Below, piece after piece: positions 56,095-64,000 of a stretch of DNA of 64,000 nt (position 1 is its first letter; each line of letters opens with the position of its first letter). Both the position numbers and the translations under genes were made by a program. The notes below the pieces were generated by a model. It was not told where the DNA came from. It saw nothing but the letters and a program-made list of their open reading frames with translations, and did not search any database. The stretch lies in NCBI GenBank assembly GCA_944472135.2, contig OX235262.1, positions 72,292,887 to 72,356,886 of the forward strand. The letters run 5' to 3'. Source of the stretch: Trichobilharzia regenti (lineage: Eukaryota; Platyhelminthes; Trematoda; Strigeidida; Schistosomatidae).

Positions 56095-57135
56095 TGAAAA
56101 CGGGAAATTGAAAGATATGATCAAGCAGTTGGATATGTATTACCACTATATCGATGACACATTTATCTTAGTTGATGGGAATACAAACGTAGATGAATTG
56201 TTGGTGAAATCCAACCCTTCACTTACTTTTACTTGTGAAGAGGAGCAGGATAATTAATTATAAATTTCTGGCCACTTTGATAAGTAGGCGTGAAAATGAG
56301 GCACTTAGGAGAAGCATATTCACAAAGCAATATATGCACTGCCTTAGTTACGTGCCCACGAAATATAAAAGAAATGTTGTTAAATGTCATATGAGCAGAT
56401 CAAGAAAGACATGTACGGATGACCACTTGCAAAAGGAAATTGAATAGACTCATGATTCCTTGATGGAGATGGACTATCCGAGCGGTTTCATGGAGAAACA
56501 TATGAAAACGTTGGAGAAAAAACCCGAGACTCTAACTGCACATAAATAACCTCTATTTATTAAGTTACAGTTTAATGGTGACTTATCAAGTGAGATTTTA
56601 TTTCAGAGAATTTCAAGATTATACGAAGAACGTTTTTAGTAGCAAACTTATGTTTACCATTCTCTAGCTGATGGATGATTAGGTTGTAAACGTAGAATAA
56701 GCTAGATAATTTCGCCACATCTATATGCATTTATCAACTCAACTGCACCTGCGGTGACAGTTATGTTGGGCGTACTACCAGGCAGCTTAGCCAACGTGTT
56801 AGTGAACATCTCCATTGTGATCTGCCTAATGACAGACAAAAACAATTCATAGCTCCATTTTGTCACATTTAGTTGATAATGATCACTTAGTGGAGAAAAT
56901 CAAAGCATTCAAGGTAATTCATCACAATCCACTGAATCTTTCTAGTAGACTTCATATCCGTATACAGCACACAGCTGAGGCGATAGATATTCCAAATATC
57001 AAGCCTGAACTATGCATTCAAAAAAGTTCGTACAGCCGTTATCTCTACCCCCACTGCCCATTAAGACCTAACCAGTCGATGACTTCTCCACCACTGCTTA
57101 CTTATATTTTCAACCCCTCTTTTATCATCCTTTGA
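56095..57135 (+). pseudogene. Penelope-like element fragment (YIDD RT to GIY-YIG C-terminus)
   Basis: Starts with YYHYIDDTFILVDGNTNVDELL near 56136 (RT catalytic motif, YVDD to YIDD). It continues with SLTFTCEEEQDN and then KFLATLISRRENEALRRSIFTKQY and SYVPTKYKRNVVKCHMSRSRKTC up to 56447. A nuclease core CTCGDSYVGRTTRQLSQRVSEHL lies at about 56742-56820. SHLVDNDHLVEKIKAFKVIH and ..TAEAIDIPNIKPELCIQKSS follow, ending near 57110. Premature stops and two frameshifts make it non-functional, but the Tyr, Arg and His of the GIY-YIG core are still readable. Confidence 0.78.
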
Positions 57136-57814
57136 TATTATCACATATTCATTAAAACGGATTTTACTTACTTCCCTTACAATCTATCATTACTGATTCG
57201 GTTCATTTGTTTTTCTTAGCCTTTATCGACTGCTTCTACCTGAATAAACTACTATTACCACTTTTTATTCAACAAACTGTTTAGAAGCGTTTTGCAGTAG
57301 TAGAGGTAGTTTATTGGCTGAGATAATATTTACTATCGAAAGTACCTATTACACATAAATTTCACTATTATTGTTATGATTACAAAACCTGTGCTTTGTT
57401 TTAATCTAAAGGCTAGACAAAACCACACTTCATTCTTCCTAACACCTTTTTTTTACTATGGGTGACTTTCAGACAATACCTTCCGAAGCTTTTAGAAGAT
57501 TATTAAAATGAGAGTAGAAAATGTATTACTGAAAGTTCATTTAATCACATAATTATTCCATTCAGTGTTTAGAATTCTCTGAATTTGTTATTATTTGGTT
57601 AGCTTGTAACAACTATCGAACAACTTGTAAATTTTCATATGATGTGAATTAAGAACAAGCAAGTTAAGTAATGCAGATATTGATTAAAACAAATTGCTTC
57701 AATTGCCTTTATTTAGAGGTAATGTATCAGAAACAATAGCACGAAAAATTGAGAAAGGATCACATAAAATTCCACTGAACCTACCTAGATAATTTGCAAA
57801 GATTAGTTTTGTTT
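57136..57814. other. unassigned
   Basis: AT-rich DNA after the PLE copy; possibly its 3' tail but not matched. Confidence 0.3.
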
Positions 57815-58025
57815 TTACGAGTTGACCACGGATTGACATCAGAGAACCATTAAAAACCGGGGATTGCTGAGTGGCTGTTTCATCCTAGTTTGAGAATCAT
57901 CGACAGTACTCACCCACTGAGGTTTGAACCCAGGACCTTCCGGTTACAAGGCAAGCTCGTATACTATTCAGCCTTTGTGATCATGAATTCTAACTTCTAC
58001 CAATTCGTGATTTAGCGCGACCCCA
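57815..58025 (-). mobile_element. SINE-B copy
   Basis: Tail (GACCACGGATTGACATCAGA), hammerhead with GTACTG then TCGATGA, TTCT/GGAT, GAAAC. B-box GGTTTGAACCC, head and 5' extension to CGTGATTTAGCGCGACC. The cleavage side is altered (CACTCAGC). Confidence 0.72.
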
Positions 58026-58029
58026 ACTA

Positions 58030-58140
58030 AGATAAGAAAATTGGGTTCAAGGTCATGGTAGTAAAAGAAGCCGGATAAAAAGTTTATGTATACGGAATTT
58101 TGGCTTTTTGCGTATGCATCACAACAGCGTAGACTGTGTA
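58030..58140 (-). pseudogene. Penelope-like C-terminal fragment, minus strand
   Basis: The minus strand reads YTVYAVVMHTQKAKIPYT, resembling the 'LLYTAEAIVMHIKKPNL' C-terminus seen in the copy at 13.8-14.4 kb. It lies directly 5' of, and inverted to, the plus-strand PLE at 58195-58905. Confidence 0.45.
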
Positions 58141-58194
58141 AAGATGTAAGAGAAATTGTTCTGACTAGATCGACCGTATATATAACTCTGAATC

Positions 58195-58905
58195 ACGAGT
58201 TATACTCTACTCTACAACTCAGCTGTTGAATGTTCTACTTCTTTCTATTGACAACCCTACTGCTGAGTGTTTATGTGAGAAGTTGAAGAAAGCCAACATA
58301 GGTTACAATAGTCGTAAACATAAACTGGCAAAGGTAAGGAAAAAGCCTTTATTTTTTTACGTCTACAATTCAGGGGAGATACTTCTGAGGATATTCGAAC
58401 GCAACGTTTAACCAGGGCTATGCACATTTGTTCCTGTCCTTCAGTAGGCTTCGTATGTTCACTCAGCAACTCAAAGATGTCTTACTTAACCTAAAGCTCG
58501 ATGCTGTCACAGTTGGTCGATACTGGACATCACATCGATGCCAGCACAGTTTTCAGGGTTATTTTATTTTTTATTTTTGTTTACAGATTCATTCCATAAC
58601 TTACTTTCCGTACAAGTATGGAATTTTCAGCATGTGATATCGGAAGCCGAAATTTCGCAGGCCGACAATAGATATCAGGTGTTTGTCGGCAGGGGATCGA
58701 ACTCCAGACCATGTGCATGGTCAGCGAGAGTCCTAACCGATGTGCCACCGAATTCCGAAGTCATTATCGCGTACAGTTCACTGATGTCTCCTCCTCATAG
58801 CTGAAGCTGTTGCAGTAAAATAGACTAAACCGGAACTTTGTATCCAAAAAAGAACACGTTCAGACTCTTTCCTACTGTGGCCAAACTTGGATTAAAGTTT
58901 TATCT
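58195..58905 (+). pseudogene. Penelope-like element, GIY-YIG linker and C-terminus, split by a SINE-A
   Basis: The frame 58226-58411 reads ...EKLKKANIGYNSRKHKLAKVRKK..YNSGEILLRIFERNV, the linker before the nuclease. In another frame QLVDTGHHIDASTVFR follows (58510-58558). Then SINE-A 58559-58755 intervenes, and the element resumes with IPKSLS...IAEAVAVK.TKPELCIQKRTRSDSF (58755-58880). The GIY-YIG catalytic core itself is missing or too decayed to see. Multiple frameshifts. Confidence 0.7.
58559..58755 (-). mobile_element. SINE-A copy inserted in a Penelope-like element
   Basis: Head, B-box (GAGTTCGATCCC) and body are readable. It interrupts PLE coding sequence between STVFR and IPKSLS, so it is younger than that PLE copy. 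Confidence 0.85.
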
Positions 58906-59194
58906 TACCAAGATTGTTTCTTCCCTTTAACCCCTCTTGGTTTTTTCTTTGCTTATTATTACAGTTATTATTATTCGACGCAATTTATGCCCTTCATTCA
59001 AACATTCTTTCAACACTTTCGAATATTCCACTGTCTCCCATTTCACAATATTTTGTAATCGATTTCAGCCTAGCACGTTTGTCACACAAATACGACTATT
59101 TATTTTGACATCCCATAACTAATCTGTTATTCTACTTTAAAGGAAATGTATCCGCCGCATAACTGGCCACTATCGTATCGACAACAAATATTAT

Positions 59195-59300
59195 ACCTTC
59201 TAATTGTAAGAATCCGAAGAGAAATTATTGAAAAAGAATATTCTTCGTTCAGATTGACTTTTAACAACAGTAGGTGCCGATATTAATAACAATAACAAAC
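59195..59300 (+). repeat. Penelope-type tail fragment
   Basis: Carries GAAGAGAAATTATTGAAAAA and GAATATTCTTCGTTC, the sense orientation of the tail signature. It probably belongs to the 58.2-58.9 kb PLE copy upstream. Confidence 0.45.
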
Positions 59301-59519
59301 ATAAGTTGGACAGAATGTACGTAATTATAACTAAGTATTTTTTTTTCGCTGAATAAAGGCTGATTTTCACTTATAAATACTGAATGCTTACATAATTTCA
59401 ACTAGCCAACTTATTTACTCAGTTACTCACTAACTAAACGATTATATAACTAACATGGTTAACAATAGTATAATAAAGTTCATGACAGTTACTCAGTTAT
59501 ATAAAAAGTTCATTTAACC

Positions 59520-59907
59520 TGACAGATATACTAGACACCTTGAACACTAAGGAAAAGGTTATGTGCTCAATCGACACAGAATCATTAATCACCAATGTTT
59601 CTTTTCATGAAATTGTTGATTTCATTTGCTATTACATCACAAGCAATAGGATAAACCTACCTATTCTTGTCACTTACATCATCATAAAATGTACAGAAAA
59701 TATTAGATTCATCTTCCAAGAAAAGGCATACAAACAAATCGATGGTGTTGCGATAGGTAGCCGTCTTGGGTTCCTGTTAGCAGATATATTCACGTCGAAA
59801 TTAGAGAAACAAATGCAACGTATGCTTGGAGAGAATTTATGCTATATAAACTTTATGCTGATGATACACGCCTTATTGATAATAATAGTAAACCTATTGA
59901 AAACTTC
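59520..59907 (+). pseudogene. older Penelope-like element, RT part (left half of interrupted host copy)
   Basis: Translation gives MCSIDTESLITNVSFHEIVDF, then IRFIFQEKAYKQIDGVAIGSRLGFLLADIFTSKLE (quoted here as a domain description: RT motifs around 'QIDGVAMGSPLGPLLADIF' of Penelope RTs). A shifted frame then reads YADDTRLIDNNSKPIENFENR at about 59839-59910. Frameshifts and substitutions mark it as decayed. The frame stops being recognisable exactly where the inverted arm of the younger PLE begins. The continuation is at 61855. Confidence 0.75.
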
Positions 59908-60280
59908 GAGAATAGGTAAAGGTAACTAAACTAAGTGTAGGCTGTGAAATACTTGATCATCATTCGTCAGTCTGGGTCGTTTTTTGTTGTCAAGTTAGCG
60001 AACTGGTAAAGATAGTAAAACCAAGTGTAGATTGTTGGATTTTGTCAGTGTGTAGAATTATGAAAGTAGTGTGTGTTTACATAGTGAACTTGCTCACCAC
60101 ATTTGCGTTGATTTTGCTACTTCATGGGGGAGGGTGTTGTAGCCAGGTTAGATTCTGTTTTAGTCCATCATTCCTATTCAGGCAATTTGGATTCCACTTG
60201 ATATGAAGTGCTTCTGATATTAGACGTTCTTTGTGGTTTCTGAAGTTTTTCTGGATTATTTCAATATTGTCAAAATCAAT
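59908..60280. repeat. inverted-repeat arm, left
   Basis: Contains the 3' tail and end of the coding region of the nested PLE. Pairs with 61128-61500. Confidence 0.88.
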
Positions 60281-61127
60281 TTTGTGGCCTGATTCTATAG
60301 CATGTAGACCTATGGCTGATGATTTTTGAAGTTTTTCCAGTTCAACTGGATTTCTTGGTGGTCGAAGAGAAGCTCTACGGTGTTCATTTCTTCTGATTTT
60401 GATTTCTCGAGATGTTTGTCCGATGTAGATCGCATCACATTCCGAGCATTTTATTTTGTAGACACAATTAGATAGAGAATCTTTCGGGATTTGGTCTTTT
60501 ATATGGACAAGGTTGTTTTGAAGTGTGTCCGATGTTTTGAAGAAAACTCTAATGTCGAGTTGATTAAGTACTCTTCTGATATCGTCTGACGTCTCTGCTC
60601 TATATGGAATGACGACTGTTGAAGTCCATGTTTTCGGAATGCATTTTCGGCCATACTTAATGTCTGTGTTGATTTTGTTGATGAAGTTCGTTGGGTAGTT
60701 GTTTTGCTTGAGAGTTTTAGTGATGTTTGATACTTCTTCTTCTTTTTCTTGCTCATCTGTTATCAGGGAGTGTGCTCGTCTAAGAAGACTTGAAACAACT
60801 GAAATCTTTGCGCTGATGGGGTGTGATGATTTGAAGTCTAAATATTTGTTGGAGTGGGTTTTCTTCCTGAATATGGATATACTAAAATGTCCGTTTTCCT
60901 TTCTCTTAACTAGGCAGTCTAGAAATGGAAGTTCACCGATGTCTGATTCTGCTTCCGAAGTGAACTGGATTTTGGGAGATACACAGTTTATTTTCTCCAG
61001 GAATGAATTGTGTAGATCTCGTTTTAGTACTACAAAAGTATCATCCACATATCTTAACCATATTTTAGGAGTGAGTATGCTTGAAAAGATATTATTTTCG
61101 AATTTATTCATGTAAAGATCGGCGACT
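60122..61127 (-). pseudogene. Penelope-like retroelement (young copy): RT C-terminus plus GIY-YIG endonuclease
   Basis: This is an open frame of about 335 codons, the least decayed mobile-element frame in the window. It begins inside the reverse transcriptase palm (SIVADLYMNKFENN, then catalytic RYVDDTFVVL) and continues through GELPFLDCLV and the linker. It ends with a GIY-YIG nuclease domain: VYKIKCSECDAIYIG with the CxxC pair, Arg/His in RREH-like RRNEH, and Glu in AIESGHKI. That RT plus GIY-YIG order is diagnostic of Penelope-like elements. The N-terminal half of the RT is missing. The apparent first 16 residues of the full open frame (from 61177) are read through an inverted copy of the element's own 3' end and do not belong to the protein. 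It sits inside an older, oppositely oriented PLE. Confidence 0.9.
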
Positions 61128-61500
61128 ATTGATTTTGACAATATTGAAATAATCCAGAAAAACTTCAGAAACCACAAAGAACGTCTAATATCAGAAGCAC
61201 TTCATATCAAGTGGAATCCAAATTGCCCGAATAGGAATGATGGACTAAAACAGAATCTAACCTGGCTACAACACCCTCCCCCATGAAGTAGCAAAATCAA
61301 CGCAAATGTGGTGAGCAAGTTCACTATGTAAACACACACTACTTTCATAATTCTACACACTGACAAAATCCAACAATCTACACTTGGTTTTACTATCTTT
61401 ACCAATTCGCTAACTTGACAACAAAAAACGACCCAGACTGACGAATGATGGTCAAGTATTTCACAGCCTACACTTAGTTTAGTTACCTTTACCTATTCTC
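61128..61500. repeat. inverted-repeat arm, right
   Basis: Reverse complement of 59908-60280. The junction with the unique element body lies at 61127/61128 within the codons for SIVADLYM. Open frames read across this arm on the minus strand (e.g. 61202-61405) are antisense shadows. Confidence 0.88.
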
Positions 61501-61552
61501 AAACTTGACAACCAAAAATGACCCCAGACTAACGAACGATGATCAAGTTAGT
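61411..61552. repeat. tandem ~90-base tail units of the Penelope-like element
   Basis: The stretch starting AACTTGACAAC at 61411 recurs in diverged form from about 61502 (AACTTGACAACC...), a period near 90 bases. A further weaker copy seems to lie inside the arms ('GGTAAAG..AGTAAAACCAAGTGTAG' against 'GGTAAAGGTAACTAAAC'). Each unit begins with ACTTGA and carries TCAAGT about 40 bases later, so each could close a short stem. Confidence 0.6.
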
Positions 61553-61854
61553 GAACTTTATTTTGATATAATAACAGATATACTATTACCTTTGATATTT
61601 GGTTTGAACGATCTTCATTGTTATTTTGACTTTCAATATGTCCTTTTAAGTTGAACTAAGTCTATATTTTTCTCACCCCCTAATTCTTTGTTGTATATCA
61701 TTCATTGGGAAATACAAAAAACCTCTATTATAATGAATATCATATACCCAATGCCGAACTTTTTTCAAACCGTTAAAAGTGAACTTGGTTTGGATATATA
61801 TAATCTTTTGAAAACTTTATTATTCTTTTCAGTCATATTTCTCCTAATATCTGA

Positions 61855-62560
61855 GTGACTCCCGAACTTGAATCAAACAACAAACTCGGTTTCCTGGATA
61901 TTACAATGACTTACAGTGGACAATATCTTCATTTTACTAGTTTTGTTCCTATCCAATATAAACGTTCCCTAGTGAAATGTTTGTTCTCAAGGGCCCGAAA
62001 AATATGCACGAGTGACACATTGATGGATGAGTTTCGACATATACATTCAGTTTTTTTAGTTAACGGTTTTCATTTGTCACAGTATAGAAAAACCACATCT
62101 CGAAAAGACAACTTCTGTACCAAAGAAAGCTATTTTTATTAACCTATCATTCAAGGGTGATCAAATTATGCATTTGACAGCCCAGAGACTTCAGTCAACC
62201 GTCAAACTCACATTATTCTACGCCTCATCTCTTTCCTTCACATCTCGAACATTTTCAATCCCTGCACTCTACTTCAAACCGTATCTACAAGTTCACCTGC
62301 AGTTGCTGTGACACCTGTGTTGGTATAACGCATAGAATGTTCCAACGTCGTCGAAAAGAACATGTTCCAAAATGATTATTAAAGCATATAGAAAATTTCA
62401 ATGCAATCAATCTGAATAGAAATCCATCATCATCCATTGTAAAGCACTTATTAATGTCAGGTCACAAAATCAATATTAATGACTGTTTCACAATGATTTC
62501 ATCATATAACCTAATTCCAGGTTGGTTATTAAAGGTGGAAGATGGAAGCACTCTGGATGA
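61855..62560 (+). pseudogene. older Penelope-like element, right half (RT thumb to GIY-YIG)
   Basis: The frame from 61855 reads TPELESNNKLGFLDITM (family: ..SE.E.n..LPFLD..), then SFVPIQYKRSLVKCLFSRARKICTSD. After a stop and shift, IYKFTCSCCDTCVGITHRMFQRR at about 62282-62350 is a decayed GIY-YIG core, followed by SSSIVKHLLMSGHKIN near 62428-62480. It matches the order expected downstream of 59520-59907, so the two are one element split by the nested copy. Bases 61553-61854 lie between the nested PLE and this frame and are unassigned. Confidence 0.75.
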
Positions 62561-63821
62561 ATCACATACAGCCCAGACTGTGTGTGTAAAAAATCAATAG
62601 ACTTCAATCTTCGCCTACCGTGGACTACATGACCTTCTAAATATGATTGGTCATTAGTATGTACTTTTGTTTTGTAAAACTGAGTGATTGTCAAGCCCTT
62701 TATTTTATTATTATTATTGTGGACCATGTTAGTTGTAGAGCGATTGCAAAGAAACTACGAAATGATGATACCATCTCGCGAAATGTGTCTTCTAAATGTC
62801 TTATTCGAATATAATTGAACTAACTAATTAATTAACTGGCTAACTAACAAACTAGATTTCAGTATTATGTATCATTAGACAAATTGAGCCTAATAAATAG
62901 AAGGATCAATTAATCTTTAATAAATAAATAAATAACTATGCTTAGCATCATTTAATTGTTGTTTCGGTTTCTCGAGAAAGGACTCATTAATAACGATATT
63001 TATAATTTACTCAGATTTTAAAGACAACGATTAAGATGAAGAGGAATTAAGAGAGAAATATAAATGAATTCGGTAGGAAAAAACGGATTTAGCATTTGAA
63101 AAAAACAACACAACTGAAAAGCAAGCTAAAAACAAGTCGGGGAAGGTGGGGATGGAGTGGGCTGGCGGTTGTTGGTGGATGTTGAAAATTAATGAGGTAA
63201 GATGGATAGATGTAGACAGTAAGGCTAAGAAGGCATAAACAATGACACACACACACACACTCAAAACACACACACAGATTCATGCACAACTTAAAACTGG
63301 AATTAAGTGGAATCATTAAATAAAAAAAAAATTTAAGCCCGGGAGAAATTATTTTGAAAAATTTCTCCGTTCATTTCGTGTGAATTATGCAGAATACTCT
63401 TGTGTATATTGGCTTAGTTAGCAGCGATGGGGAAGATATGTAAACAAAATACAGCTAGAGGAAAAATAAGATATGCATCTCTCAAGTTCATGCTTTTTTT
63501 ATTGTATTTTCTGTCTATTTAAGTAAGATATGATCATATAAACAAATTAGTCACGGGATTCAAATAAACTCACTACTATTGCTTCCGACATTTGTCAATA
63601 AATAATAAATAATCACAAGCCAAACTCGGAAGGGACAGTTTATGAACTGCCAGAGCTTCGTGCTACTAATTCGAAAGCAAAATCTAATATGCACATTATG
63701 TTCAGGAAATAGAAAACTCTGTTCGGAAGACATCGCCGAGAAAGAATGCAATTCATAATGTGAAACCCTATTAGAGAACAGCTATCCATCAAGATTCATA
63801 GACAAAATCAAGAAAGAATTT
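62561..63821. other. unassigned
   Basis: AT-rich, with TAAATAAA runs near 62920 and a CA tract. Short minus frames (63031-63316) are read through low-complexity sequence. Confidence 0.3.
63243..63280. repeat. (CA)n tract
   Basis: Two short CA runs separated by CTCAAAA. Confidence 0.85.
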
Positions 63822-64000
63822 TATTTTAATTTAATTTTGATTATAACTTGATTCTACACCGTAATTTTGGTACGAGTATGGAATTTTCAGCATGCGATAT
63901 CGGTAGCCCAAATTTAGCTGGCCGACCATATCATGTGTGCATCGGCAGGGGATCGAACCCCGGACCACGTGCACGGCCGGTGAGAGTCCTAACCACTGTG
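63822..64000 (-). mobile_element. SINE-A copy, cut by the window end
   Basis: Tail, body and B-box (GGGGTTCGATCCC) are present. The A-box end runs off the window at 64000. Confidence 0.85.

Larger units (their letters stand above)
59908..61500 (-). mobile_element. Penelope-like element with 373-base inverted arms, inserted in another PLE
   Basis: The left arm 59908-60280 and right arm 61128-61500 are reverse complements of equal length (373 bases), with about three substitutions counted by eye. The arms contain the last ~50 codons of the GIY-YIG protein, its stop codon and the 3' tail. The element is therefore 5'-truncated and capped by an inverted copy of its own 3' end, as known for some Penelope insertions. 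The near identity of the arms points to a recent event. Confidence 0.88.

Noticed and set aside
60699..61115. 138-codon plus frame opposite the PLE coding region
   Set aside because: Antisense shadow of the PLE reverse transcriptase/linker frame.
61430..61460. Hammerhead ribozyme in the Penelope-like tail (CTGACGA heptamer)
   Set aside because: No GAAA partner, stem II or GUH site could be placed around it. Kept only as a weak hint.
59908..61500. Interpretation of the PLE arms as DNA-transposon terminal inverted repeats
   Set aside because: The arms contain the end of the RT/GIY-YIG coding region and 3' tail in inverted orientation, which fits a Penelope insertion rather than transposase TIRs. 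No transposase is present.
1..64000. CRISPR arrays, bacterial operons, integrated virus or LTR retrotransposon
   Set aside because: No regularly spaced repeats, no gag/integrase/protease motifs and no paired LTRs were seen. The composition and introns are eukaryotic.

Overview
The window is repeat-dense, AT-rich animal DNA and most likely comes from a blood fluke (Schistosoma or a close trematode). The main reason is the set of hammerhead-ribozyme-bearing, tRNA-derived SINEs of the Sm-alpha type. They occur beside RTE-clade and CR1/Jockey-type non-LTR retrotransposons and Penelope-like elements (PLEs) with GIY-YIG endonucleases, the combination known from schistosome genomes. The species cannot be fixed from sequence reading alone.

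Only one host coding exon is convincing. On the minus strand, 41750 down to 39498 encodes the N-terminal 751 residues of a TRPC-type (canonical transient receptor potential) cation channel. It carries ankyrin repeats, the HCCC zinc motif, the TRP_2 segment and the LDRLKLAIKHEQKK segment, and ends at a strong GTAAGT splice donor. A low-complexity insert of about 340 residues sits between the TRP_2 segment and that final motif. No later channel exon was recognised between 39497 and 1, so the left part of the window may be intron of this gene.

The rest is layered mobile DNA. At least six dispersed families recur on both strands. SINE-A has a GTGGCACAGTGG head and a 'GATATC...CCAAAAATA' body. SINE-B is tRNA-like, with a hammerhead motif and a long tail. 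SINE-C has a SINE-A-like head and a 3' end shared with the RTE element. SINE-D is tRNA-like with a different body. There are also Sm-alpha-like hammerhead copies and one unclassified family. RTE 3' fragments occur about fourteen times, and one CR1-like copy with an AAT tail lies at 51697-52915. PLE copies lie at 13.8-14.7, 22.1-22.7, 56.1-57.1, 58.0-58.9 and 59.5-62.6 kb.

The elements are nested, which gives relative ages. A SINE-A lies inside a SINE-B hammerhead at 32.5 kb and another inside a PLE at 58.6 kb. A SINE-C lies inside an RTE at 8.65 kb and a SINE-D inside an RTE at 43.9 kb. A young PLE with 373-base inverted arms lies inside an older PLE at 59.9-61.5 kb. A recurring theme, in SINEs and PLEs alike, is a copy joined to an inverted piece of its own tail or head.

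Several stretches hold nothing I could assign; these are listed with what was seen.
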